A stretch of DNA of 64,000 nucleotides from Trema orientale (lineage: Eukaryota; Streptophyta; Magnoliopsida; Rosales; Cannabaceae), in contig JXTC01000184.1 of the NCBI GenBank assembly GCA_002914845.1, positions 97,941 through 161,940 of the forward strand, written 5' to 3'. A model generated the notes under the pieces. The model was not told the origin of the DNA and did not search any database. It saw only the letters and a list, made by a program, of their open reading frames with translations. The position numbers and the translations under genes were made by a program. Position 1 is the stretch's first letter. Each line of letters opens with the position of its first letter. Below, piece by piece: positions 36,508 to 45,840 of this stretch.

Positions 36508-36639
36508 CAAATATACAAGAAAAAACAATGCATAAATTTGAGGAAATGAAAAAAAAAATACCTCCATGAAGGGGGAAAAAGTGAAAGCAGAGATTAAAAC
36601 TTAAAAGGAGGTTTGATAGAAACGAAAACATGAAATCAT

Positions 36640-36720
36640 ATTAGCGTTTGACGTTTTACACGAGGAAGTTATATATATATATATATATACTAGGGAGTGG
36701 AAGTGCCCAAAATACCCTTT
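36640..36720 (-). promoter_or_regulatory. decayed copy of the array promoter
   Basis: Sequence upstream of module D3 resembles that upstream of D1 (shared AGTGCCCAAAATACCC versus AGTACCCAAAATGCCC). The telo-box and site II motifs of the D1 promoter are missing, and a (TA)n run occupies the place. This unit is either silent or read from upstream. Confidence 0.4.
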
Positions 36721-36960
36721 CGATAAAAGTAACTACTGACAAAGGCTAACCTTGCAACAATGCCAGAGTTTGACGGTGTACCATCCAAGTTTAAAATTCA
36801 ATACTAGTGAAATTAATTCCTTTTTTCGTATACAAAGTGCCTGTTTTCGTTAACTAATAATTACCACATTTTCCCACGCCTAGTATATGGAGAAGAATGA
36901 AGATACTGTATATACTTATAATTATATATATACATGTAGAGAGAGGGAAAAAATAAGTAA

Positions 36961-37170
36961 CTCATGATTAAAAACCATTTGCACAGTTTTTCCATAACAG
37001 GGCAAAAGCAATAATACATGCAGTGACAGGTAAAAACAACATAAAGAACAATAGTATCCCTAAAAGAGGACAGCAACTTAACCAACAAGGCATAAAATAA
37101 AATTGTGCACAAAGATAACCGTAAGTTCGACATTAAAATTAAATGAAATTTACTTACTCATATCTTGCCA
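36961..37170 (-). ncRNA. truncated B module remnant
   Basis: Only the box-C hairpin part (minus GCCCTGTTATGGAAAAACTG...) and about 130 bp of upstream flank shared with 38930-39060 and 42660-42830 remain. Confidence 0.35.
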
Positions 37171-37243
37171 CTCCAGTAAGTTCCCATCATAAGGCAGAAG
37201 GAAAAGATTAGTATTGTACGGAGTAAACAATTAGAAGAATGTA

Positions 37244-37607
37244 GGCCCCGTTTGTTTCGACTATTCCATTCCATTCCATTGGAATGGAAAATCTATTTGA
37301 ATATGTGTTTGTTTCAACAATTCAATTTTTCCATTCAAATGATCTTTTAGAATGTGTGTTTGTTTCAACAATTCAGTTTTTCTGTTCAAATGGTCCATCC
37401 AAAAAGTTAACCATTGGAATGATTTTTTTGTATCTTAAATGAGAATGGAGGGGAGGAAGTGTTTTTGAATGGTCCATTCCAATGCTCCCATTCTAATTAC
37501 AACACATTCCACTATTTTTTCCATTCAAATGTCTCCCATTCCAATTATAACACATTCCACAATTTCCATTCAAATACACACATTCAAATAGGCGAACCAA
37601 ACGGGCC
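37244..37607. mobile_element. MITE with GGCCCCGTTTG... inverted ends (copy 1)
   Basis: Left end GGCCCCGTTTGTTTCG, right end CGAACCAAACGGGCC, about 364 bp, filled with ATTCCATTC/TTCAAATG repeats. It shares structure and sequence with the element at 46772. It interrupts unit 2-3 spacer sequence that is continuous in the homologous place near 34440-34470, so it inserted after the array duplicated. Confidence 0.85.
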
Positions 37608-37752
37608 CGTAATTGTTTTAACTTGTAATTTAAATCATGGTAGAAGGGATAACTTATACTAACATAATGAAACTCAACTGAGGTGAAATTGGCGGATCTT
37701 TCATGGCTATAGATAGCAAACACCCTAAAGACCAAAATGACACCAAAGGCCT

Positions 37753-38092
37753 ATGACCCTCAGATCTTATAGCTAGAAATTTCATGAACATCGAAGTTTC
37801 ATTACAAGCCAATCACATCTCAACATTTATACACCACCACCAACACCGGCACACACCACCACCGACGGCCAAAACAGATCATTATCAACAACACCACCAA
37901 CAGCAACAACAAAAACAAAAATAATAATAATAATAACAATAATAACAGAGATTTGGACATGGGTAGGACTAATTTGGGCCAAAATGGCTTTTGCATCGAT
38001 GCTGGTAGGATGTTGGCAGGAGTGTCAGAGATGGAGGCTCAAAATGAAATCAATGCACAACTCAATACTATAAGTTCTCATCATTAGGCATA
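37753..38092 (-). ncRNA. long C/D-like module C2
   Basis: Minus strand starts ATGCC-TA-ATGATGA and ends CTGA-GGGTCAT. It has the same arrangement as C3, with a GTT/ATT repeat loop in the middle and the conserved TTTTGGCCCAAATTAGTCC stretch. About 340 nt. Confidence 0.5.
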
Positions 38093-38474
38093 AATATAGA
38101 TCGCTCTCATAGTTTCAAGGCCTTAACTAGTTGGAAAATTTTACATTAGATTATATTTGAGTGGCACAAAATTCTATTACATAAAACATTCTAAAATTTC
38201 CAAATAGATTAAAAGTAATACAAAAGGGGGGAAAAATACAGCAAAAGACAGACAATATAGGGGTCCAAAACACTATTTCACCGCAAATAGATTAATTTCA
38301 GTAAAACGAAGCACTCTACAGAAGATATATGAATGCTATCTAAACTACAATGCCATTTTAAAAGTAGACGTCAAAACCATATGCATCAATAAACAACTTA
38401 CTAAACAAAACCAAAACCTAGAGCACAATAACTTCTAACTACTAACAAGGAGATAATCAAAAAGGGAAAAATAC

Positions 38475-38572
38475 CTGGACTTTACATGCAGAAGATGTCA
38501 AAAGAAATAGGCAACTCAGTCTCCAATACCAAAAAAATTGCATATACAACAAAAGTGGGAAGCTGTAAGAAA
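38475..38572 (-). other. possible spliced exon of the host transcript (E2)
   Basis: Minus strand shows TTTTCTTACAG at its 5' side and CCAG|GTATTT at its 3' side, giving a 98-nt exon candidate. The acceptor TTACAG recurs in the homologous places near 42234 and 35380. Noncoding. Proposed only from splice-like borders and recurrence. Confidence 0.3.
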
Positions 38573-38663
38573 AGTGGTTACAGAAATCAATCAGTGAGAC
38601 AATACAACAAGAGAAACCAACGTAATATTTAAAACCGTATGAACAGACAAATGTCATCTGAAA

Positions 38664-38753
38664 ACCCTCAGATCTCATAGCTATATCTGGTCATTAACAG
38701 TACAACCACAGAATTTTCATTAAAAGCCTTACTACATCTTCAACCACCCTGAG

Positions 38754-38791
<38 letters not shown>

Positions 38792-38893
38792 GATGACGAC
38801 GGCGATGATGCCAAGGCAGCAAAAAATGTAAAATAAGGCTCGTGATAAAAAAACCATGGAACTGCTTTGCACAATGAGTCTCCATCACAGGGC
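38664..38893 (-). ncRNA. long C/D-like module B7
   Basis: Minus strand starts GCCCTGTGATGGA and ends CTGAGGGT. Helix 2 has switched to AGCCTTA/TAAGGCT, as in B4, instead of the TTTACATCTT pairing of the other copies. Loop contains (CT)n with CTAT units. 230 nt. Confidence 0.5.
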
Positions 38894-39125
38894 AAAAGAA
38901 ATAACATTGTGTGTGACACCAAAAAACCAAATGAAAGTATCCCTCAATGAAGAGGGCAACTTCAACAAGGGCATCACATAAAATTGTCTACAAAGATAAC
39001 TGTAACAAGTTTACTAGTACTTCTATATCAAAATAGAACGGAATTTATGTCAACAAGCTTCCAGACACCAAAACTCCATTTCCATCACATATCAACGACC
39101 AATAATAGCAATACAAAATACAGTT

Positions 39126-39222
39126 TAAGTGGGACAAGAAATAGCTTTCTAGGCCGCATTTCCCTAAATAACAACATCAATATACTGCTCAGAGCCCAAT
39201 GCATTTATCATCATTCATAATC
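39126..39222 (-). ncRNA. box C/D snoRNA copy A4, 3' half decayed
   Basis: C box ATGATGA (39208-39214) and D' CTGA (39189-39192) are intact with guide GCATTGGGCT (one change). C' is reduced to GGAAA and the D box is CTTG. Confidence 0.45.
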
Positions 39223-39512
39223 CATCAGCCTTGTGTGGTGTTAGTCAAACGAATACCACAAATATAGGCATAATAAAATGTAGTCAGAAAAATATTAATA
39301 ACTGACTTAAGAATGACATGTCAGGAAAATGTAAACACAAATTAGACACTTAAAAGTAACAGCAGGAATTACAAAATATTCTATTAGGAAAAATAACCAA
39401 AAAAGAAAGGAATAAAGCAACAGATGTGATCAAACAGTGATCCCAATAAAAGGCAATATAACAGAAACAAGAGATAAAACAAATACAATGGTTTTCTGAT
39501 ATCATTTAGAAA

Positions 39513-39925
39513 GCCCTCAGATCTCATAGCTAAATCAGGTGATTAACAAAAGGGGCCTTCAGGAGAATGGCAGATTTTTAGTCATCAGGCTAAGTTGCTG
39601 TTCTGGAAGACAGTTGTTGATTCATAACAGCTTTTAGCAGTTTTCTCTATAGAAAACTAGTCCTCTTTTTAGAACTGCTGTCCTGGAAAAAAGCCCCTTT
39701 TCTCATCTTTTAGTTTGTTTTCCTTAGCAATTTAACCACAGGGTTTTCATTAAAGCCAGTTTACATCTTTCATCAACCGAGAGAGAGAGAAAGAAAGAGA
39801 GAGAGAGAACCAAAAGAAAGAAAAAAAGAAAAATAGTAATGTTGATGGTGAGGCAGCAAAGACATAAAGGCTTATGATGAAAACCCTGTAATTCTTTCCT
39901 ACAATGAGTATTTACATCACAGGGC
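39513..39925 (-). ncRNA. long C/D-like module B6 with large helix-3 insertion
   Basis: 413 nt. Boxes and ends as in B1. Helix 2 is kept as UUUAUGUCUUU with AAAGAUGUAAA, using two wobbles that need minus-strand RNA. About 160 extra bases sit between the arms of helix 3. Confidence 0.5.
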
Positions 39926-40223
39926 AAGAGAACCAAGATTCATGAAACTTATACAATAAGAACAGAAACACACGGAGCAGTAGGATCAACTTCAGGACTA
40001 ACAAGACTTCACATACAATCAACCCAGTGATATGTTATTTCCAGATAGAAGAACAACTAGAGTAGACATAATGGGATGTCAACACTGGAGCGGACACAAG
40101 GGAATGTCAACACTGGAGTTGACGCCACTCAATCTATAGCAAGAAATTACCAAGTATAACAGATATTATAGAAATAACAACCAATACAACATTAAATGCA
40201 GCAGCCGACTGCCATTTAGAAAG

Positions 40224-40491
40224 GCCCTCAGACCTCATAGCTAAATCATATCATTAACAATATAACCAGAGATTTTTCACCAAAGCCAGTTTACATCTTC
40301 ACCCACCATTAGAGAGAGAGAGAGAGAGAGAGAAAAGAAGACAAAGAAAAAGAAGAAGAAGAAGAAGAAGAAGATGATGATGATGATGATGATGATGATG
40401 TTGTTGTTGAATGATGAGGCAACAAAGATGTAAAGGAATTGATGAAAAACCAAGGAAATGTTTCCAGCAATGAGTTTTTCCATCACAGGGC
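40224..40491 (-). ncRNA. long C/D-like module B5
   Basis: Minus strand 5' GCCCTGTGATGGA, 3' CTGAGGGCC. Helix 1 GATGGAAAAAC/GTTTTTCATC and helix 2 TTTACATCTT/AAGATGTAAA both pair. Helix 2 encloses (CAT)n, (CTT)n and (CT)n runs. 268 nt. Confidence 0.55.
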
Positions 40492-40654
40492 AAGAGCACT
40501 ATTCACAGACATTCATGGAAAATATTCAACAACAGGAGAAACATACTAAAGCATCGGATCAAGTTTAAAGTAATTAGACATTACAAAAACAATACTTTCC
40601 TACCTTAATCACTTCTAAGCGCGTAGATTATATCAATACAAAATACAATTGAAG

Positions 40655-40746
40655 TGTGTTCAGATATAGCTTTCTAGGCTGCATTTCCATCAAAAAACAT
40701 ACCAACAAAACTGCTCAGAGCCCAGTGCATATATCATCATTCGTTG
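40655..40746 (-). ncRNA. box C/D snoRNA, intact copy A2
   Basis: On the minus strand all four boxes are present in order. C is ATGATGA (40740-40734), D' CTGA (40718-40715), C' TGATGGA (40692-40686) and D CTGA (40663-40660). C to D' spacing is 15 nt and C' to D 22 nt, normal for plant C/D snoRNAs. The D' guide GCACTGGGC complements GCCCAGTGC, which I recall from the conserved large-subunit rRNA segment CTGCCCAGTGCTCTGAATG. The +5 rule would place 2'-O-methylation on the third C of GCCC, the site I associate from memory with yeast snR76 and human SNORD88. The D guide (AGAAAGCTATAT) has no target I can name. Confidence 0.65.
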
Positions 40747-40819
40747 AAAGCCCATCTTAATAACTAACCAAAACAACAATATAGAAATAAAATGATTAGG
40801 AAAAAAAAAAGTAGGGTCA

Positions 40820-41062
40820 AACTAGAACTACAATCTTAACCATGATCTATAATGATCTGGATCTGCACTAGGAAAAAATAATGAAGAACCAAAAAAACCA
40901 AACATAAGCTTCAAACCGCAGTTTAAGCCAAGTATGGGGTACAATCTTAACCATGATCTATAAGGATCTGGATCAGTAAAAAAAAGCACTAGGATAAGAT
41001 AATGAACAACCAAAAAAACCAAACACAAGCTTCAAACAGCAGTTTAAGCCAAGTATGGGGCT
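40820..41062 (-). repeat. 111-bp tandem duplication in the module D2-A2 spacer
   Basis: The stretch from CAATCTTAACCATGATCTAT through CAGTTTAAGCCAAGTATGGG occurs twice (40831 and 40942), with a small AGTAAAAAAAAG insertion in the second copy. Confidence 0.85.
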
Positions 41063-41110
41063 GTTTCCTCAAATGAGTTTTATTTGATGTAGCAGAAAAA
41101 CACCAGAAAT

Positions 41111-41312
41111 GCCCTCAGATCTCACAGCTTTGGATGACTCAAATGCAGAAAAAAGCTAAATAGGGGTCTACCAAAGCCCTAGCACAACACCACCATATCA
41201 TCTAGAGTCAACATGTGTACAATAGCCAAAAAAATCTCATAAAAAAAAAAGGGAAACAAAAAAATCCATACGGTACTTCCAAAAAAAAAAGAGGACTGTA
41301 TTCATCACAGAA
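41111..41312 (-). ncRNA. long C/D-like module D2, degenerate
   Basis: Ends CTGAGGGC on the minus strand and shares GCAGAAAAA(A)GCTAA and CACCACCAT parts (plus strand) with D1 and D3. The GGTGGT helix is mostly lost. Confidence 0.35.
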
Positions 41313-41429
41313 TTAAATGAAAAAAAAATATTTTGCTCTGACTTTTTAAATTTCGGTTTTTATTTAAATTTTAAGGAAATTTTAGGTCTCATGGTTCTAA
41401 AAGGGATTGTTGTATCATAGAACGGGGAG

Positions 41430-41752
41430 GGCATTTTTAAACACCAATCACATGTCAAGATTAAACACCAGCACACACCAAAAACGACAGCTGAAACAGA
41501 ACATCATCACTATCATCATCGCCATCGCAAACAATAAAAATTACAATAATAATGAGGAAAGCTAGAACCATTCTCTTTCACACTCTATAATCATGGTGCT
41601 TCTGTGGAGATTTAGACCTGACTAGGAGTAATTTGGGCCAAAACTACTCTCATATCGGCATTGGTAGGATGTTGACAGGAGCGGAAGGGATGGAGGCTCA
41701 AAAATGCAATCAAAGCACAAATCAATACTACAAATTCTAATCATCAGGCCTA
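41430..41752 (-). ncRNA. module C1, 3' end lost
   Basis: Minus strand begins GGCCTGATGATTAG and shares TTTTGGCCCAAATTACTCC with C2 and C3, plus a (GAT)n-type stretch. The CTGAGGGC end is absent (the region reads AAATGCCCTCCCC). Confidence 0.35.
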
Positions 41753-42177
41753 AATAATTACTCACAATTTTTTGGCATTAACTAGATGGCAAAACTTACA
41801 CTAGTTTATAGTTTTGAGTCATAGTTATATTATAGACCACACTACAAAATTTTCAAGTCAACAAAAAGTGATACACAAGGAAAAAAAAACTATATAAATA
41901 TATATACATATGACCTCATCCAAAATACATTTTGACCCCAAGCAGATTAATTTCATTAAACGAAATCATCAAGAAGCATCCAACAGGATATGTACATGAA
42001 CACAATTTCTAAACAGCAATGCCATTGTAAAGTAGTGGTCAAAACCAAATGCATCTATAACCGACTTACTAAAACAAAACAAAACAAAACCTAGTGCACA
42101 ATAACTGCGACCAGCTAACAAGCAAATAATCAAGGGAAAAGAAAGCCTGGAGCTTACATCAGGGTATACCAAAAGAA

Positions 42178-42234
42178 ATAGGCAACTCAAAGTCCAAAAT
42201 AGCAAAAAATGGTAAATGTGACAAAAGTGAGACA
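42178..42234 (-). other. possible host-transcript exon (E1)
   Basis: Minus-strand acceptor TTACAG and donor GAT|GTAAGC flank sequence homologous to the exon proposed at 38475. Noncoding. Confidence 0.25.
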
Positions 42235-42345
42235 CTGTAAGGAAAGACATGACAGATGTGACTCTGATCAGAAGACTGTTAAAAACAACGAGAAAAAAAA
42301 AATTGATATTAGAACAGTAAATGAACAGATAAATGTCATCAGAAA

Positions 42346-42612
42346 GCCCTCAGATCTCATAGCTATATCTGGTCATTAACAGTATAAACACAGAATTTTC
42401 ATTAAAAGCCTTACTACATCTTCAACCACCATATGAGAGAGAGGGAGAGATAGATAGATAGACAGAGAGAGAGAAAGAGAGTGAGATAGAAACATATATA
42501 TATATAGAGCGTGAGAGAGAGAAAATGATGAGCAGGAAAAAAATGTACAATTAAGGCTTATGATGAAAAACCATGGAACTGCTTCGCACATTGAGTTTTT
42601 CCATCACAGGGC
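42346..42612 (-). ncRNA. long C/D-like module B4
   Basis: Minus 5' GCCCTGTGATGGA, 3' CTGAGGGC. Helix 1 intact. Helix 2 uses AGCCTTA/TAAGGCT, as in B7. Loop holds (CT)n, (CTAT)n and TATA runs. 267 nt. Confidence 0.5.
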
Positions 42613-42849
42613 AAAAGCAATAACGCACATCACACGATAAGTAAAAAAACACATGAAGAACAATATATTTCCTAAAGGAGGATCGCGACTTCACCATCAC
42701 GACAACATAAAACTGTCCACAAAGATAACCATAACATGTTTACTTTTAGTTCTATATTAAAATTAAATGGTATTTACTCTCATTTCTTGAATCTCCGATA
42801 GAAATTATAGGGTAAAAGAACACGAACCAAAATTTTCATTCCCTATCAT

Positions 42850-42930
42850 ATAGGCTGCATTTCCATTAATAACCACAGCAATATTGCTTAGAGCCCAGTG
42901 CATTATTCAGCATTCAGTATTCATTAGTCT
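42850..42930 (-). ncRNA. box C/D snoRNA copy A6, decayed
   Basis: Guide GCACTGGGCT is kept, but D' reads CTAA, the C box is ATGCTGA and the D box is gone. Confidence 0.4.
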
Positions 42931-43144
42931 TGTGTGGCGTTAATCAAGCAAATACACATGACTGATTGTAAGTAGAATAGAAAAGTGTCATCTGAATGAG
43001 TAAGGCAAAAATGCCCTCCACAAATACGAGAAAAATTAAAAGGAACTCTCCGAATATTCAAAAAAAAAACCTAACAGATGTGATCAATCAGTGATGCACC
43101 ATAAGGGCATTTTAACATAAACAAGAGATAAACAGTACGATGGT

Positions 43145-43440
43145 GCCCTCAGATCTTATAGCTAAATCAGGTCGTGAACAAAAGGGGGCCTTTAGGAGAC
43201 TGACAGTTTTTAAAGTCATTGCAATAAATGTCCGTTTCATTTTTCTATCTTTTAGTTTGTTTGCCTAAATTATAACCACAGAATCTTCATTAAGCCAGTT
43301 TACATCTTCACCGACCAATAGAGAGAGAGAGAGATCATGATGATGATCATGGTGAGGCGACAAAGATGTAAAGACTTATGATGGAAAACTATGGAATTGA
43401 TTCCAACAATGAGTATTTTCCATCATAGGCCAAAAAACAC
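43145..43440 (-). ncRNA. long C/D-like module B3
   Basis: Helix 1 pairs GATGGAAAA with TTTTCCATC without the usual bulge, a compensating variant. Helix 2 TTTACATCTT/AAGATGTAAA is perfect. About 100 extra bases lie in the helix-3 loop. 5' end GGCCTATGATGGA is less regular. Confidence 0.5.
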
Positions 43441-43637
43441 CAAACTTATACAAGAACAGAAAAATACCGAAGAGAAGGACAAAATTCAATAGCTAGAAAT
43501 CACAGTGTTGCATTAGTTAAAAAGAAACAAGGAACATGAATTAGGTAACGAATGTGATCAACCAAAATTACACCATAACGGCATTGTAGCAGTAACAAGA
43601 GAAACCAATTCATTTACCAGTCGAAAGTCATTACAAA

Positions 43638-43920
43638 GCCCTCAGATCTCATAGCTAAATCAGGTCATTAACAATATAACCACAGATTTCTCATAAAAGC
43701 CAATTTACATCTTCAACCACCTCATTAGAGAGAGAGAGAGAGGGAGAGTGCGTGTGTGTGTGCGCGAGTGAGTGAGTGAGAGAGAGAGAGAGAGAGAGAT
43801 ATAGATGATAATGGTGGTGCTGATAAAAACGATAGTGGTGTTGAGGCAGCAAAGACGTAAAAAGCTCATGATGAAAAACCCAGGAATTGTTTCGAAACTG
43901 AGTTTTTTCCATCACAGGGT
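43638..43920 (-). ncRNA. long C/D-like module B2
   Basis: 5' ACCCTGTGATGGA, 3' CTGAGGGC. Helix 2 is UUUACGUCUU with AAGAUGUAAA, one G-U wobble valid only on the minus strand. Large loop of CT, CA/GT and CACT repeats. 283 nt. Confidence 0.55.
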
Positions 43921-44189
43921 CAGAGCACCAAATCATGCAAAGCATAAACATCAACAGAAACACACAGAACGCAGGTCAACTTCAAGACTAACAGGACATT
44001 ACATACAATCAACATAATTAAATTTTCAGTCTTTAAGTCAGGCCGCTCATTAACGTATTTAATTCAAAAGTAAAAACACTGATCAAAGCACCGCAAAAAT
44101 CAATATATTCCTTTAGAACCTTATACAAATAAAAATTTCCTTCCTTAATCCTCCTACACACAAATAATATGAATACAAACTTAGCGTAA

Positions 44190-44282
44190 GCGTGTTCAGA
44201 TACAGCTTTCTAGGCTACATTTCCATCAAAAAGCACAGCAACAAACTGCTCAGAGCCCAGTGCATTTATCATCATTCATGAC
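44190..44282 (-). ncRNA. box C/D snoRNA, intact copy A1
   Basis: Minus strand: C ATGATGA (44275-44269), D' CTGA (44253-44250), C' TGATGGA (44228-44222), D CTGA (44199-44196). Spacings equal those of copy A2. D' guide GCACTGGGC again matches the recalled rRNA stretch GCCCAGTGC; D guide AGAAAGCTGTAT is shared with A5. It sits between B1 and B2, as A2 sits between D2 and B5. Likely excised from a longer transcript. Confidence 0.65.
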
Positions 44283-44498
44283 TCATGAACAATCTATAAA
44301 AAAGGGGATCACACAAGAAGAACATGATCAAAATGCGAAATGTTATTTTTCAGATGGAAGAACTACAGTTGCCATAAGGGGATGTCAATACAAATCCGAA
44401 ACTCAAAGTCTATAGCAAGAAATTACATAGTATTACAGGCATTATAGCAATAACAACGAACACAACATTTAATGCAACATATGGCTGTCACTTGGAAA

Positions 44499-44740
44499 GC
44501 CCTCAGATCTCATAGCTAAATCAGATCATTAACAATATAACCAAAGGTTTTTCATCAAAGCCAGTTTACATCTTCACCCACCTCGTTAGAGACAGAGAGA
44601 GAGAGATGGATAGAGAATGAAAGAGAAAAAGAGGAAGATAGATGATGAAGATGAAGAGGAAGAGGAAGATGAAGAGGCAGCTAGCTCATGATGAAAAACC
44701 AAGGAATTGTTTCCAAGAGTGAGTTTTTCCATCACAGGGC
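44499..44740 (-). ncRNA. long C/D-like module B1
   Basis: 242 nt on the minus strand. The ends GCCC-TGTGATGGA and CTGA-GGGC form a 4-bp terminal stem beside box-C-like and box-D sequences. Helix 1 is GATGGAAAAAC/GTTTTTCATC with one bulged G. Helix 3 is GGTTAT/ATGATC with wobbles. The helix-2 5' arm is diverged here. The block before the D box (AGCTATGAGAT) is the most conserved part of the whole family and lies where a C/D guide would lie. The target is unknown. I do not recognise the RNA; U3 and U14 do not fit. Confidence 0.55.
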
Positions 44741-44984
44741 CGGAGCACTAACATGCATGAAACATAAACAAGAAGAACAGAAACGATCAAGTTTAGTTCC
44801 ATATTAGATTTAAAAAGTATTTTAGCTACACTCAAATGGAAAAAAATCACTCAAACAAAACACCACATCACTCAAACAAAACACCACAAAAATCAATATA
44901 ACATTATAAAACCTTCCATAAACAAGAGTTTCCATCTTTAATCACTCCTAAACACACAGATGATATATTTTATAAAAATGTAGT

Positions 44985-45030
44985 ATAAGCGGGTTCAGAT
45001 AGAGCTTTTCTAGGTTGTATTTACATAAAA
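44985..45030 (-). ncRNA. fragment of snoRNA module A
   Basis: Only the D-guide end (CCTAGAAAAGCTCTATCTGA) remains; the C and D' part is replaced by A/T-rich sequence. Confidence 0.35.
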
Positions 45031-45281
45031 TAAAAAAATAAAAATAAATAAAATAAAAAAAACACCACAGAACAAAACCCATCTCCATACCAAACCAAGA
45101 CAACAAAATAGGATCAAAACTAAAACCATAATCATGATAGTCACTAAAAAGACAAGTAGATGTTCCAATGCAGAAGTGAACCAAACACACAATCAATGGC
45201 TTCTGACCGCGATTCAAGTCAACATTGGAGCTATTTTCGTAAATGGGTATTATTCAAAGAAGAAGAAAAAACGCATAAAAA

Positions 45282-45546
45282 GCCCTCAGATCTCATAGCT
45301 TGGGAGGCTCATATGCAGAAAAAGCTAATGGGGGTTCTTCAGAAGCCATAGCACACCACCTCCATACCACCTGCAGTGAATGTGTGTGTTTATGTGTGTG
45401 TATATATATATATGTATGCATGAAAGAAGAAGAAGAAGAAGAAGAAGAAGAAGAAGAGGTGGTGGCGGTGGTGAGCAGAGGGTCGTGAAGAACAAGAACC
45501 ACGCTGCTGCTCACTTTGATTTGAGTTTGCACATCATCGAGCATCC
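45282..45546 (-). ncRNA. long C/D-like module D1, 5'-most of the array
   Basis: On the minus strand a perfect 8-bp hairpin GTGAGCAG/CTGCTCAC (45514-45507 with 45478-45471) is followed by a longer helix CACCACC..ACCACCT with AGGTGGT..GGTGGTG. That helix encloses (TTC)n, (TA)n and (CA)n loops. The module then ends AAGCTATGAGATCTGAGGGC. A box-C-like ATGATGT lies at 45539-45533. Same plan as the B modules though the primary sequence differs, so helices and 3' end rather than sequence seem to be kept. Confidence 0.5.
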
Positions 45547-45699
45547 AATTCACAAGAAAAATAAATTGAAAAAATCGAAATTGAACCTAAAAGCAAAAAC
45601 ATGAAAAATAACATTGAAAAAAAATATATATACGAAAAATAAATAAATGAATATAAAACCAATAGAAAGCAGAGGTGAAAATCAGTCCGTTTGACGGTG

Positions 45700-45840
45700 T
45701 AGAAGAGAAGTGAATTCTAGGGTTTGCGGTTGTACACAAGTTACAATTTGTGAGGAAAGTGAAGTACCCAAAATGCCCTTGTACGGAAATAGACTGGGGA
45801 TGACATAGCCCATGGGCCACGTGGGAGGCCCAATGACGAT
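45700..45840 (-). promoter_or_regulatory. site II, G-box and telo-box promoter of the RNA array
   Basis: Minus strand, 5' to 3': TGGGCC (45832-45827), CACGTG (45823-45818), a second TGGGC-type palindrome GGCCCATGGGCT (45819-45808), then AAACCCTAG (telo-box, 45725-45717). It lies about 170 bp upstream of module D1. Site II plus telo-box is the known promoter signature of plant ribosomal-protein and snoRNA genes, linking the locus to ribosome-biogenesis control. No TATA box is evident. The exact start site is not visible. Confidence 0.65.

Noticed and set aside
43860-43905. Helix-1 hairpins as miRNA precursors
   Set aside because: The paired arms are only about 10 bp plus a short inner stem, too short for a plant DCL1 substrate, and they form one part of a larger conserved fold.
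40277-45604. Many 60-95 codon frames with Leu/Ser, His or Glu/Arg runs
   Set aside because: They are translations of GA, GAT and GAA microsatellites inside the ncRNA modules and share no conserved protein between paralogous modules.
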